Notes: generated by a model from the sequence alone, not told the origin. Shown: positions 24,107 through 33,626, counted from the stretch's first letter. The stretch: 64,000 bases of DNA from Sporosarcina sp. NCCP-2222 (GCF_023168145.1 NZ_BQYK01000004.1:341085-405084), one strand, 5' to 3'. Made by a program: numbers and translations.

Positions 24107-24634
24107 GTGAAAACATCGACGGCAGGGTCAATTTATTTAAAACGAATTAAAAAGCAAGATATGCAAGCCATATTAGATTGGTTTGAGGAGCGTCAATCAA
24201 AGTTCTATAAGATCGGATGGAGCTACTTGAAAGATTATCACGACGTTGAAGATGTATTTCATAATACCGTTTTAAAAATTCATGAGAATATCGGTCAGTT
24301 GAAGCAGGATCACTACTTTGAAACATGGGTAACGTCCATTTTTATCAATGAATGTCGGGCGATTTATCGAAGAAAAAATAAGCAAGTGGTCGAAAGCCCG
24401 CCGGAGAGAGCAGATGAGCGCCCGATTGAGCATCGGCTGGAACTGATGGAAAGCTTGGACCAGCTCGATAGCCAGCATAAGGAAGTTATCCTCTTGAAAT
24501 ACATACAGGGTTATTCGCAAAAAGAAATTGCAGACATCATAAACGTGCCTGTAGGGACAGTAAAATCGAGGCTTTATAGAGGGTTGACGTTGCTTCGGAA
24601 ACTATTTGAAGGCGGTGAAAAGCATGGAGTGTAA
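24107..24634 (+). CDS. ECF-type RNA polymerase sigma factor
   Basis: A 175-aa sigma factor with region 2 (FYKIGWSYLKDYHDVEDVFHNTVLKIHEN) shortened here to DYHDVEDVFHNT, and region 4 helix-turn-helix LLKYIQGYSQKEIADIINV followed by PVGTVKSRLYRG. GTG start behind AAAGGAGAG. The downstream gene, overlapping by 11 nt, encodes its anti-sigma factor, so the pair is an ECF/anti-sigma module. A GGGAACTTTT element followed by CGTTAC at about 24038-24063 may be an autoregulated promoter, but the spacing is short. Confidence 0.9.
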   Translation: MKTSTAGSIYLKRIKKQDMQAILDWFEERQSKFYKIGWSYLKDYHDVEDVFHNTVLKIHENIGQLKQDHYFETWVTSIFINECRAIYRRKNKQVVESPPERADERPIEHRLELMESLDQLDSQHKEVILLKYIQGYSQKEIADIINVPVGTVKSRLYRGLTLLRKLFEGGEKHGV

Positions 24635-26207
24635 AAATGCACAGGACCACATGATAGATTATCTTGAAGGCAACTTGAATGAATGGGAAAGAAAAGAGTT
24701 TGAACTTCATATAGAGGAATGCGCTGCGTGCAAAGAGGAATTGGTAAAGCTGAAACAGCTGATCACCTCACTGGAGGAAGAGAGTGAGGCCATTCATGTG
24801 CCGGAGAGTCTTATGAAGAACGTGCGGGCTTCTGTTGCAAGCATGCAATGGAGTAAACGAAAGACCGTTAAGCGCACGACCTTAATTGGCGCCGCCGCGG
24901 CTCTCTTTCTAACCGTCTTCGTCGGTACAGCGATTGCGACGAATGGGTTTGCTACTTTTGCGGACTGGTGGAAAGACTTTGGCAACAAGCAGGAAGAGCA
25001 GGTGGAGAATTTCGTGCAGAAAGGCTTGGGCGACAAAGTGAATGCTGTAGCCGAGAGCAATGGCATCAAAATCACGATTACCAATGTCGTAGCAGATGAA
25101 ATGCAAACGCTTGTTTATTATGAAATAGAAGATCAGAAAAGAGAAAACGAATATTTGATTGACTTTACGAAAGGACTCAAGGTAGACAATCAGGAGGAAA
25201 TTTTCAACTCAAAAGATGAACCGCATTATTCTCCTGTCAGTAACCATCTGCGGTTGCCTTCCGAGAATCCCCATATTTCCAAAGGCAGATTGGGGATGGG
25301 ACCTTTATCGAAAGAAGAAGGAACCATTCAGCTGACTTTGAATAAAGTCCAAAGTCTGGACGGAACTGATGGAGTAGATTCAAGCATAAGAGTACCTGAA
25401 TATATTGAAGGGGACTGGCATTTTGAGATACCCGTCAAAAAACACCCGGCCATTATCCATGATCTTAACGTGGAGACAGAGTATGAGGGGAATCCGGTGA
25501 TTATCGACAAACTGACAATCGCTCCAACCGTGACAGTTCTTTCCTATCGTTATCGCAACGAGAATGAAGAGCGTAAGCTAGATGGCTTATCCATCTCGAT
25601 TGCCGGGATCGAAAGCAAAGAAAACTATGTAACCGGAAGCACGTTCGATTTTGCGGGGGTCGGCGGGTCCACATATCGTAGCAATGGATGGCAAGAGGAA
25701 AATGCAACATTTGAATCCCTTTATTTTGAGAATCCGACCCATGTAAAAGTCCACTTTGGAAAGATGGAATTTAACGTCACGGAGAAAGCCGATTTCCCAA
25801 TCGAACCTTCTAAACCGTTCCCGCAAACCTTTACTTATTTAGGTACGAAAATTTCCATCGATAAGGTAGAGATTGGACAACCAACTTTGATCACGATGAG
25901 TGAAGAGCTGAATGCGAATCGTATGTACCAATCTCTCGACTATCATTTCTCAGATGCAGAGGGACATAATAAATCCACTGTTATTAACGCGGACGGTTAT
26001 ATCATTGATAAAAACGGCAAGCAATACAAAGCATATGAAAATTTTTATCGCCTCCATGAACTGAAAGAACCGATCCTCTATCCAACCGAGCATGAAATCC
26101 AAATTTCTAGGGAAGATGGAGAAGACTTCATTCCAGCCAAACTGTCAATCGACGGGTACCGGATGATCGAGTATAACGAAAAAGTTGTGGATATTCCTTT
26201 GGATTGA
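24624..26207 (+). CDS. Anti-sigma factor with zinc-finger N-terminus and DUF4179 extracytoplasmic domain
   Basis: A 527-aa protein. Residues 1-45 hold an anti-sigma zinc motif (HIEECAACKEEL, i.e. HxxxCxxC), followed by one membrane helix at about 85-107 (TTLIGAAAALFLTVFVGTAI). The large outer part matches DUF4179 (FADWWKDFGNKQ, GIKITITNVVADEMQTLVYY) and a C-terminal immunoglobulin-like domain. ATG at 24624 behind AAGGCGGTG, inside the end of the sigma gene. It should hold the sigma factor at the membrane until an unknown envelope signal releases it. Confidence 0.85.
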   Translation: MECKNAQDHMIDYLEGNLNEWERKEFELHIEECAACKEELVKLKQLITSLEEESEAIHVPESLMKNVRASVASMQWSKRKTVKRTTLIGAAAALFLTVFVGTAIATNGFATFADWWKDFGNKQEEQVENFVQKGLGDKVNAVAESNGIKITITNVVADEMQTLVYYEIEDQKRENEYLIDFTKGLKVDNQEEIFNSKDEPHYSPVSNHLRLPSENPHISKGRLGMGPLSKEEGTIQLTLNKVQSLDGTDGVDSSIRVPEYIEGDWHFEIPVKKHPAIIHDLNVETEYEGNPVIIDKLTIAPTVTVLSYRYRNENEERKLDGLSISIAGIESKENYVTGSTFDFAGVGGSTYRSNGWQEENATFESLYFENPTHVKVHFGKMEFNVTEKADFPIEPSKPFPQTFTYLGTKISIDKVEIGQPTLITMSEELNANRMYQSLDYHFSDAEGHNKSTVINADGYIIDKNGKQYKAYENFYRLHELKEPILYPTEHEIQISREDGEDFIPAKLSIDGYRMIEYNEKVVDIPLD

Positions 26208-26210
26208 AGG

Positions 26211-26245
26211 AAACGAGAGCCTATTATGCGGCTCTCGTTTTTCTC
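26211..26245. terminator. Terminator after anti-sigma gene
   Basis: ACGAGAGCC and GGCTCTCGT pair around a seven-base loop, followed by TTTTT; also faces the ABC operon end. Confidence 0.85.
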
Positions 26246-26259
26246 TTTCCCTTCAAAAC

Positions 26260-27018
26260 TTAGGCATCTCGTCTTCGGTAAAGTATGATAGCTACTGTAA
26301 TAAAGAGCAGTGTCCATAACAGTAAAATACCTGTCCCCTGCATCACTGTCAGAGCATTTATCTCGTCAGTGGAAAGCGGCATGTACATATAAGATCCTGC
26401 CGTATCGGGAGAATAATTTTTAATCCGTGGCAAATAATTTCTCATCAACGGACTGACAATGAAATAGTAACCAAGCAATACCACTAACGCAGGAGTGGTT
26501 CGTTTGAATAAAGCCCCTACAGCGGCACTGAGAAGTGTAGTTAATGTTAAGTAGCCTGTTGCACCAATTACCGTTCTTATAACGGTGCCTGTTTCAATCC
26601 CTGCTGCTGTGTCTTTCATCATAATAAAAGCATAGAGTACACCTGATGCAGCCATGATGAACGCCATAGGCACCGTTATAACTGCCAATGCCAAATGCTT
26701 TGTTGATAATTGAAATCCCCGCCAAGGTATCACAATTAAAGTAGTTCGGATCTGTCCTCCCGTATACTCCGAACAAGTGGCCAAGATGCCAAGAATAATG
26801 AACCCTGCTTGAAGATAACCCATAGAAGCAAGTCCTGTATCCAGTATACTTTGCGCACCTGTTGTCCCTTGGAGGTTGGCAGAAGTAAAAGCTGCGGTTA
26901 ACACTACATTCACAATGAATGTAGCCATCAAAGTGCGCAAAATCAATGGCAGTGTTACTAACTTATCCAGTTCGGAGCCAAGGATCGATGTTATTTTTCT
27001 ACTAGAAGAGACCATCAT
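26260..27018 (-). CDS. ABC-2 type permease (second permease of drug-type ABC exporter)
   Basis: A 252-aa membrane protein with six helices and the permease pattern SEYTGGQIRTTLIVIPWR before the third helix; it ends LYRRRDA. It shares a four-base overlap with the preceding permease gene, and both resemble permeases common in Actinobacteria (SEY...RTTL...PRR pattern). With the ATPase and the paired permease it should form an exporter for an antimicrobial or lipid. Last gene of a five-gene regulator-transporter operon. Confidence 0.8.
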   Translation of the reverse strand: MMVSSSRKITSILGSELDKLVTLPLILRTLMATFIVNVVLTAAFTSANLQGTTGAQSILDTGLASMGYLQAGFIILGILATCSEYTGGQIRTTLIVIPWRGFQLSTKHLALAVITVPMAFIMAASGVLYAFIMMKDTAAGIETGTVIRTVIGATGYLTLTTLLSAAVGALFKRTTPALVVLLGYYFIVSPLMRNYLPRIKNYSPDTAGSYMYMPLSTDEINALTVMQGTGILLLWTLLFITVAIILYRRRDA

Positions 27019-27758
27019 GATGCAACGTCCCTCCTATGAAATACAATGGCTGCTACTATGAAAAGAACGGTTACCCAAGCAAACATAATGAACCCGCCTG
27101 TAATTGGGGTGTGATATCCGTCGCTCATAAACATATCCATCCCAGCTCGATCCGGTAAGTAAAACGCTAACTTTGTAACCTTCGTTAATAGGTACGAGAT
27201 TGTTACAACAGATGAATTGATAATGAGTACAGCAAGCGGAATAATACCATTCTTTGTCAGGACAGTCATTCCAAATGCTAGTAGAGCAGTAAATGTCCAG
27301 TAGCAACCAACTCCGACTAGTTTCGATGCTTCAAATACAGGGGCATATTCACCCAAAATAAGCTTTGTTGCTGACATAGTTGTTACAATAGCAACAACGA
27401 AAAGGAGTATGCTGATCACTGCCACAGCACCTGCTTTTGCGAGCAAAAATTGGAGACGGGATGAAACGGCGGTTAAACTCGTTGTAATCTGGTTCCCTCC
27501 GCCAGATTCACTGCTCTCTGTCAAATACTCACTGCTGACAGCAAGCACTCCAAGAATAATAATCCCTTGCACACCAGCACCTAATCCTATAAGACCTACT
27601 TCCGATAGCCGCGTGCTGACTCCAGCTAGAATATCGTCTTTTTCTGCCATGCTGTCAAGCGCAGCAATGATTGCGGGGGCACAAGCGCCAATGAGAAAGG
27701 CAAGCCATATGCCCGGCAGGGAGAATAATTTTGATAGTTCCGCGTTAAATGCTCTCAT
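27015..27758 (-). CDS. ABC-2 type permease (first permease)
   Basis: A 247-aa permease with six helices, N-terminus MRAFNAELSKLFSLPGIWLA and the SSEYLTESSESGGGNQITTS / LTAVSSRLQ loop that is homologous to the next gene's SEYTGGQIRTTL. It overlaps the ATPase gene upstream and the next permease downstream by four bases each (ATGA). It probably forms a heterodimeric channel. Confidence 0.8.
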   Translation of the reverse strand: MRAFNAELSKLFSLPGIWLAFLIGACAPAIIAALDSMAEKDDILAGVSTRLSEVGLIGLGAGVQGIIILGVLAVSSEYLTESSESGGGNQITTSLTAVSSRLQFLLAKAGAVAVISILLFVVAIVTTMSATKLILGEYAPVFEASKLVGVGCYWTFTALLAFGMTVLTKNGIIPLAVLIINSSVVTISYLLTKVTKLAFYLPDRAGMDMFMSDGYHTPITGGFIMFAWVTVLFIVAAIVFHRRDVAS

Positions 27759-28468
27759 ACAACAGCACCTGCATGTTCAGTAGTCAGGGCAAAAAAGGCT
27801 TCCTCCAGTGTGGAATGGCTACCGATCACTTCTTCCAAAGTTCCATTTGCCACGACTTTCCCACGATTAATGATCACCACATCATCCACAGTCTCTGCAA
27901 GCTCGCCCATTAAATGACTGGATAGCAAGACGGTTTTTCCAGATGCAGCACGTTCACGTAAAAATGTCCGAATCCAGCGAATTCCTTCTGGATCGAGTCC
28001 GTTTACGGGTTCATCCAAAATCAATATTTCAGGATCTCCAAGTAATGCAGCCGCCATTCCAAGTCTTCTTCCCATACCAAGGGAATAAGTGCCGACCCGT
28101 TTCCCCGCTGCGTCTGTCAAACCTACTATTTCCAGAACTTCCTCGACACGCGATCGAGGCAATCCTGCAGCTCGGGCAATCCATCGCAAGTGTGCACGTC
28201 CTGTTCGCATACGATGCGCTCCAAATCCATCAAGTGCAGCACCTACCGTTGAAAGTGGATTCTGCAATTCTGCAAATGGCTTTCCATCAATTAGTGCGCT
28301 TCCAGAGGTTGCACGATCCAATCCAAGCAATATGCGAAGTGTAGAACTTTTCCCTGCCCCGTTTGGACCTAAAAAACCAGTTACTCTGCCTGGCCTGGCT
28401 TTAAAACTGATACCTGATAAGATTTCATGATTTCCTCGCTGTTTGACTAAGTTATTAATTGTAAGCAA
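27755..28468 (-). CDS. ABC transporter ATP-binding protein, actinobacterial-like
   Basis: A 237-aa ATPase: Walker A GPNGAGKSSTLRILLGLDRA, signature SLGMGRRLGMAAALLGDP, Walker B LILDEPVNGLDPEG and H-loop SSHLMGELAE. The stretch GRAHLRWIARAAGLPRSRVE and the GMGRR signature are typical of actinobacterial drug ABC systems, unlike the neighbouring ATPases in this window. TTG at 28468 is proposed (MLTINNLVKQRG, with AAAGGGCG nine bases upstream); the ATG at 28513 would sit before that site. It follows a two-component system and so is probably induced by it. Confidence 0.8.
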   Translation of the reverse strand: MLTINNLVKQRGNHEILSGISFKARPGRVTGFLGPNGAGKSSTLRILLGLDRATSGSALIDGKPFAELQNPLSTVGAALDGFGAHRMRTGRAHLRWIARAAGLPRSRVEEVLEIVGLTDAAGKRVGTYSLGMGRRLGMAAALLGDPEILILDEPVNGLDPEGIRWIRTFLRERAASGKTVLLSSHLMGELAETVDDVVIINRGKVVANGTLEEVIGSHSTLEEAFFALTTEHAGAVV

Positions 28469-28515
28469 CCATAACACGCCCTTTCTGTTATGGCTCTCAT
28501 TATAAGGAAGCAATG

Positions 28516-29571
28516 TTACATCTCGGTTATCATGTTGTTTACTTCTGGGTTAACTTTAGGTAAAGCCCTGCCAATCACGACTCTTGTGCCTTTTTCACTT
28601 GATATAAATTCCGCTTTCAGATCCATTTTCTTCAACATATAATTAGAAGCCGATAAACCAATTCCCGCCCCTTGCTCATAAGAAGAATGCTCCATACCTG
28701 GCCCTCTGTCTGCCACAATGATCTGTTCTTTTTCTACATTCACTGCAATATTTGCATATTTCCCATCGGCTGCATGGCGAAGAATGTTTTGAAATAAATT
28801 ATCCAAAACCCTTGCGATCCATACAGGATCTGCCTCCCAATAAAATGTTTCTTCTGCTGGTAAATCAACATCCACCTGAATTTCTTTTTCTTCAAAAACG
28901 GGATACCACGAAGCAACAGATGCTCGTACCAAACGCCCAATGTCTGTTGAATTAGGGTGAAATGGATGTTTCCCCGAAGTAAGCAATGTATAAGAAAGTA
29001 AATCATCCATGAGTTCTCCGATTCTTGAAATCGTATAGTTCATTTCTGTCAATGAATTATGACCTTCTAAACTCATTGATTCTTTATTTAATTTCGTGAC
29101 ATGCCCTCTCAAAATGGTAAGGGGCGTTCGCAAGTCGTGAGATAAATTTGCGATGAGCCGATGTCGTAATAATTCCTCTTCATATTCGCGTTTTTGACTG
29201 TCTTCAAGCTGCTGAATCATCCAATTAAATGAACTTCCTAACTGATCGATTTCATCCATCCGACCCGATTGAACAGATATTGGTTTAGGAAATGAGGTAG
29301 TTGCAGCTGAAAATGACATGGCTTCCTGCAAGTAGGTAAGACGCTTGCGAAGTCTTAAAAAGAAAATCCAAGATATTACAACAAACGCGATCATAATAAA
29401 ACCAAACAAAAGCAGGATAAAGTAAAATTGGTTTACCGTATTCAGATCTTCTTCATTAATACCCGAAAACCCAATGGGCATAAGGAGAATAATGAGCACA
29501 ATGGGAGGAAAAAAGATGAATAGAAAATGACCCATTAGAAAACGATGAAATAATGATCTAGTCTGTTTCAT
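28516..29571 (-). CDS. Sensor histidine kinase
   Basis: A 351-aa kinase. Two membrane helices (about 14-36 and 48-72) with a very short outer loop, a HAMP-like linker, then the dimerisation box LIANLSHDLRTPLTILRGHV (phospho-His in SHD) and ATPase motifs DNLFQNILRHA, VADRGPGM and GAGIGLSA. The short sensor loop suggests it detects its ligand in or at the membrane, often together with the ABC exporter. Its start overlaps the response regulator stop by four bases. Confidence 0.88.
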   Translation of the reverse strand: MKQTRSLFHRFLMGHFLFIFFPPIVLIILLMPIGFSGINEEDLNTVNQFYFILLLFGFIMIAFVVISWIFFLRLRKRLTYLQEAMSFSAATTSFPKPISVQSGRMDEIDQLGSSFNWMIQQLEDSQKREYEEELLRHRLIANLSHDLRTPLTILRGHVTKLNKESMSLEGHNSLTEMNYTISRIGELMDDLLSYTLLTSGKHPFHPNSTDIGRLVRASVASWYPVFEEKEIQVDVDLPAEETFYWEADPVWIARVLDNLFQNILRHAADGKYANIAVNVEKEQIIVADRGPGMEHSSYEQGAGIGLSASNYMLKKMDLKAEFISSEKGTRVVIGRALPKVNPEVNNMITEM

Positions 29572-30245
29572 AGTTTCACCCGATAGCCAATTCCCTTCAA
29601 CGTTTCAATAATCTCCGAGGAATCGGGATACCGTTCCAGCTTTTGGCGCAATCGGCTGATATGGACCAATACTGTTTTATCGCCAGTCATATAAGGTTCG
29701 TTCCAAATCGCTTCATAAATTTGTTCTTTCGGCAACACTTGATTCGGATGGCGTAAGAAATACATTAAGATTTGATGTTGTTTCCCTGTTAAAATAATTT
29801 CTTCTCCTGTACGTTTGTCATAGACCATTTGAATCTCTGGATCTACTTCAATATGATTTCCTAATGAAATACGTTCGGAATGGTTTCCACCACTTCGACG
29901 GATTAACACTTCTATTCTTGCCACTAATTCATCTGTGTGGAATGGTTTCGTAACGTAGTCATCGGCAAATTGTAAACCATCTACCTTATCATGGATCGAT
30001 GTTCGAGCGGATAACAGCAAGATAGGAACAGCAGGAGCTGCCTTTTTTAGCCGTTTACCTATAGTAAATCCGTCCAAGCCAGGCAACATGATATCCAAAA
30101 TAACAATTTCATGCTGTTTTACTTGTTCTTCGGCTCCTTCTCCAGTCAGCAGCCATTGAACGGAAAATCCTCGCTGTTCTAATTCTTCTTTCACCCAACT
30201 GCCTATCTTCTCATTATCTTCAATATATAATACGCTTCTTTTCAA
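29568..30245 (-). CDS. OmpR-family response regulator
   Basis: A 225-aa regulator. Receiver domain with phospho-Asp in VILDIMLPGLDG (about residue 51) and KPF switch lysine. The C-terminal winged helix (KEQIYEAIWNEPYMTGDKTV, then VHISRLRQKLE) binds DNA. It probably activates the downstream kinase and ABC exporter genes. Start ATG at 30245 behind GAGGGATG. Divergent from the mhqR operon. Confidence 0.9.
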   Translation of the reverse strand: MKRSVLYIEDNEKIGSWVKEELEQRGFSVQWLLTGEGAEEQVKQHEIVILDIMLPGLDGFTIGKRLKKAAPAVPILLLSARTSIHDKVDGLQFADDYVTKPFHTDELVARIEVLIRRSGGNHSERISLGNHIEVDPEIQMVYDKRTGEEIILTGKQHQILMYFLRHPNQVLPKEQIYEAIWNEPYMTGDKTVLVHISRLRQKLERYPDSSEIIETLKGIGYRVKL

Positions 30246-30408
30246 GCAGCATCCCTCACTCTAAGTTTCGAAATTGTCCTATATTATAACATTAACATAG
30301 GAATCTAATTTCCAATCAGCTTAATCAGCTTGCTTCTTCAATTAGATTTGTAACTATGGAGCGATTATCTCACGGTGGATAAGAATATAAGAATATATAA
30401 AGAACAAG

Positions 30409-30426
30409 TATCTTGAATTCGAGATA
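30409..30426 (+). promoter_or_regulatory. MhqR operator
   Basis: TATCTTGAATTCGAGATA is a near-perfect palindrome and matches the known B. subtilis MhqR box (ATCTcGAATTcGAGAT). It sits 65 nt upstream of the MarR-type regulator, as expected for autoregulation. Confidence 0.85.
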
Positions 30427-30490
30427 AAAACCTTGCAAGACCATCACTTGAGTAGTAAAGTGAATAGTAGGAAAGGGAGTGAGGAACAAT

Positions 30491-30934
30491 ATGCAAAGGA
30501 ATACGCGCGGATCATTAATTTGGCTGAGACTGACTCGATTCACCCATCAGAGCAATTTGCTATCCAATGAATTTTTAAAGCCTTATGATTTAACGACAGC
30601 CCAGTTTGATGTATTGATGCAGATTTCGACGTACGAACCTTTAACACAAAGTGAATTAGCCGAGAAGGTAACCGTAACGCAAGGCGGTATTTCGCGTATG
30701 CTCGCTCGCCTTGAAAAAGACGGACTCATTGAACGCAAGCAGGATTGGAAGACTAAAACGATCTCATTAACAAATAAAGGCCGAAACAAATTAGAGAATG
30801 CCTTTGACGCTCAACTTGCATTCCAATCTTCGTTTTTCGATGAATGTTTATCGGAGGAAGAGAAAAAGACGTTATATACGCTCATGTCACGTGTCCATAA
30901 AAACAGTGAACAAAAGAAATTGCCGGATCGGTAA
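30491..30934 (+). CDS. mhqR: MarR-family repressor, MhqR-like
   Basis: A 147-aa winged-helix regulator: [20 protein letters not shown] is the recognition region, and [20 protein letters not shown] the wing. Start ATG 30491 is chosen with GAGG six bases upstream; a GTG at 30479 lies in the AAAGGGAG. The palindrome upstream matches the MhqR operator, and the following genes encode a ring-cleaving dioxygenase and reductases, the same job as the MhqR regulon for quinone and electrophile stress. Confidence 0.85.
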   Translation: MQRNTRGSLIWLRLTRFTHQSNLLSNEFLKPYDLTTAQFDVLMQISTYEPLTQSELAEKVTVTQGGISRMLARLEKDGLIERKQDWKTKTISLTNKGRNKLENAFDAQLAFQSSFFDECLSEEEKKTLYTLMSRVHKNSEQKKLPDR

Positions 30935-30984
30935 TTTTTTTACCTGGTCACTTGATTAGTCAAATGAAAAAGGAGGAACATACA

Positions 30985-31929
30985 ATGCATCCAATACCAG
31001 GCCATCATCACATTTCAATGATTACGAAAAACGCCAAGCAAAATAATCGTTTTTACCGCGACATACTTGGGTTGCGACGGGTGAAGCTGACGGTGAATCA
31101 AGATGATCCGTCGATGTATCACTTATTCTACGGAGACAAAACAGGCAGTCCGGGCACGGAGTTATCCTTTTTTGAAATGCCGTTTGTCGGGAGCACACAC
31201 CGAGGTACAAATGCCATTACACAAATCGGCTTGCTTGTTCCCTCTGAAGCGAGTTTAGCTTTTTGGAAATCCCGTTTTAAAGAATTTAGTGTACAACATA
31301 GCGACATCACAACATACACCGACCGACCTGCCCTACACTTTGAAGACGCAGAAGGCTTGCGGATGGTGCTGTTACCGTCGTATGGACAAAAAATCGACCA
31401 CTGGGAAACTTGGGAACAATCATCCGTCCCTGCTGAACATCAAATCCAAGGCATGGGTCCCGTTGAAATCACAGTGCGCCGGCTCGAGAAGATAGGACGC
31501 ACGCTTACGGACATATTCGGCTATACCGAAGTATCGCGTTCGGAAAAAGAAGCTATTTACCAATCAATTAACGGGGAACTATTTGGTGAAATCGTCGTGA
31601 AAGCAATGGATGGACCTGCCGAAAAACCAGGGCGAGGCAGTATTCATCATCTGGCGATTCGTGTAAAAGATGAAGATGCGCTCGCCTACTATGACGAGCA
31701 AGTGCGCGCACGCGGCTTTCATTCTTCCGGCATCGTGGATCGATTTTATTTCAAAAGCTTGTACTTCCGCGAGTCAAACGGAATTTTATTTGAAATTGCT
31801 ACGGACGGACCGGGGTTCACAATCGACGGGCCGATCGAAACACTCGGTGAAAAACTGGACTTGCCTCCATTTTTAGAGGAACGCCGCCACGAAATCGAAC
31901 AAAAACTTCAACCTATTGAGGAGGAATAG
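30985..31929 (+). CDS. mhqO: Ring-cleaving dioxygenase, VOC family (MhqO/MhqA-like)
   Basis: A 314-aa protein with two tandem VOC domains. N-terminal GHHHISMITKNAKQNNRFYR and C-terminal GRGSIHHLAIRVKD, with YFRESNGILFEIATDGPGF, provide metal ligands (His, His, Glu) of type I extradiol dioxygenases. It should open hydroquinone rings. ATG behind AAAAGGAGG; 50 nt after mhqR and two bases before the next gene, forming one operon under the MhqR box. Confidence 0.88.
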   Translation: MHPIPGHHHISMITKNAKQNNRFYRDILGLRRVKLTVNQDDPSMYHLFYGDKTGSPGTELSFFEMPFVGSTHRGTNAITQIGLLVPSEASLAFWKSRFKEFSVQHSDITTYTDRPALHFEDAEGLRMVLLPSYGQKIDHWETWEQSSVPAEHQIQGMGPVEITVRRLEKIGRTLTDIFGYTEVSRSEKEAIYQSINGELFGEIVVKAMDGPAEKPGRGSIHHLAIRVKDEDALAYYDEQVRARGFHSSGIVDRFYFKSLYFRESNGILFEIATDGPGFTIDGPIETLGEKLDLPPFLEERRHEIEQKLQPIEEE

Positions 31930-31931
31930 GA

Positions 31932-32987
31932 ATGGAACAATATCGTATAAATCCCTCAAAGGGGATGGAATTTGGCCTCTATTCTCTAGGTGATCACATT
32001 CCTAACCCGCTAACGGGCGACCGGGTGTCCGCCCAGCAGCGAATCCATGAATTAATCGAGGCAGCCAAGCTTGCTGAACAAGCTGGAATCGATGTGTTCG
32101 GCGTTGGCGAGAGTCATCAGACGTACTTTACAACGCAAGCCCATACGGTCGTGCTCGGGGCTATCGCACAAGCTACAAATGACATTAAAATTACGAGCTC
32201 CGCAACCGTCTTAAGTGTGTCGGACCCCGTTCGTGTTTATGAGGATTTTGCCACGATCGACTTGATTTCAGGGGGACGAGCAGAAATCGTTGCTGGACGT
32301 GGCTCCCGTGTCGGTGCCTACCACTTGCTCGGAGTTGATTTACAGGACTACGAGGAAATTTTTGAAGAGAAATTAGAGCTTCTTAAGAAAATTAATGAAG
32401 AGGAACGGGTGACATGGCAAGGCGAATTCCGTCCTCCCCTTGAAAACGCCCAGATCCTGCCGCAGCCTGTAAACGGGACAATTCCTATCTGGCGCGCAGT
32501 CGGCGGACCGCCCGCAAGTGCCATTAAAGCGGGATACATGGGGATTCCAATGATGCTGACGACTTTAGGTGGACCAGCCATCAATTTCAAACACTCTGTT
32601 GATGCCTACCGTGAGGCGTTAGAACAAAGCGGTTTTGATCCCGCAACATTGCCAATCGCCACAACAAGCTTGTTCTATGTGGCGGATACAACAAAGGAAG
32701 CGTTGCAAGGCATGTATCCTCATATTAATGGCGGATTCATCGCCATTCGCGGCGGGGGCTATCCAAAACAGCAATTCGCTCAAGCTCCTGATACCCGCGA
32801 TGCCTTAATGGTTGGCAGCACGCAGCAAATCATCGAAAAGCTTCTATACCAACATGAACTGTATGGCATGCAACGATTTATGGCACAAATTGATTTTGGC
32901 GGGGTGCCGTTCGAAAAGATTATGAAAAACATTGAAATCATCGGAAGGGATATTATACCGGCGATTAAAAAATATACTGCCAAATAA
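31932..32987 (+). CDS. LLM-class flavin-dependent monooxygenase
   Basis: A 351-aa luciferase-like TIM barrel: GMEFGLYSLGDHIPNPLTG at the start, VFGVGESHQTYFTTQAH, SATVLSVSDPVRVYEDFATI and GRGSRVGAYHLLGVD. The class uses FMNH2 and oxygen to hydroxylate or cleave substrates. The reduced flavin may come from the NAD(P)H-FMN reductase encoded next. Start ATG with GAGGAGGAATAGG upstream, overlapping the dioxygenase end. Likely part of quinone or aromatic detoxification. Confidence 0.85.
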   Translation: MEQYRINPSKGMEFGLYSLGDHIPNPLTGDRVSAQQRIHELIEAAKLAEQAGIDVFGVGESHQTYFTTQAHTVVLGAIAQATNDIKITSSATVLSVSDPVRVYEDFATIDLISGGRAEIVAGRGSRVGAYHLLGVDLQDYEEIFEEKLELLKKINEEERVTWQGEFRPPLENAQILPQPVNGTIPIWRAVGGPPASAIKAGYMGIPMMLTTLGGPAINFKHSVDAYREALEQSGFDPATLPIATTSLFYVADTTKEALQGMYPHINGGFIAIRGGGYPKQQFAQAPDTRDALMVGSTQQIIEKLLYQHELYGMQRFMAQIDFGGVPFEKIMKNIEIIGRDIIPAIKKYTAK

Positions 32988-33002
32988 CGAGGGGGATTCA
33001 AA

Positions 33003-33569
33003 ATGAAAATTGTTGTTTTGGCTGGCTCTATTGTAGGCTCAAAAACGAGGACAGCCGCTGTAACGGCCATCGAGATGCTTCAAAATAAATACCCTCAGCA
33101 TGACGTTACCTTACTTGATTTAGCCGACTATACAGTCGAGTTCAGTGATGGTCGCAATTACTTTGAGTACGACGGGGATACCAAGTTGGTTGCTGAGACA
33201 GTTATGGGGGCTGACGCCATTATTCTCGGCACGCCTACGTTCCAAGCATCCATTCCCGCCACTCTAAAGAATATTTTTGACCTGCTGCCTGTCAATGCCT
33301 TCAGGGACAAAGTCATTAGCATGATCGTCACGGCAGGCACATCCAAGCACTACTTGATGGTCGAGCAACAGTTAAAACCGATCTTAGCCTATATGAAAGC
33401 GCACATTGTCCCCACCTATGTCTTTATTGAAGAAAAAGACTTTTTACGCAAGGAAATCGTCAACGACGATGTCCTGTTTCGTTTAGAACGCTTAGTGGAG
33501 GATACCGTATTGACGGTGGAAGCCTACGAAGGCATTCGCAAGAAACAAGATGAGGAATATGATTTCTAA
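33003..33569 (+). CDS. NADPH-dependent FMN reductase
   Basis: A 188-aa flavodoxin-like reductase: VVLAGSIVGSKTRTAAVTAI binds FMN phosphate, and ADAIILGTPTFQASIPATLK is the flavin loop. It probably supplies FMNH2 to the preceding monooxygenase. ATG behind GAGGGGG. Last gene of the mhqR operon, followed by a strong terminator. Confidence 0.85.
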   Translation: MKIVVLAGSIVGSKTRTAAVTAIEMLQNKYPQHDVTLLDLADYTVEFSDGRNYFEYDGDTKLVAETVMGADAIILGTPTFQASIPATLKNIFDLLPVNAFRDKVISMIVTAGTSKHYLMVEQQLKPILAYMKAHIVPTYVFIEEKDFLRKEIVNDDVLFRLERLVEDTVLTVEAYEGIRKKQDEEYDF

Positions 33570-33577
33570 TTAACATA

Positions 33578-33626
33578 ACAAAAGGGAATTGATAAGGATT
33601 TTCTCCTTACAATTCCCTTTTTTCAT
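33578..33626 (+). terminator. Terminator of mhq operon
   Basis: AAAGGGAATTG-TAAGGA pairs with TCCTTA-CAATTCCCTTT, then TTTT. Confidence 0.9.
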
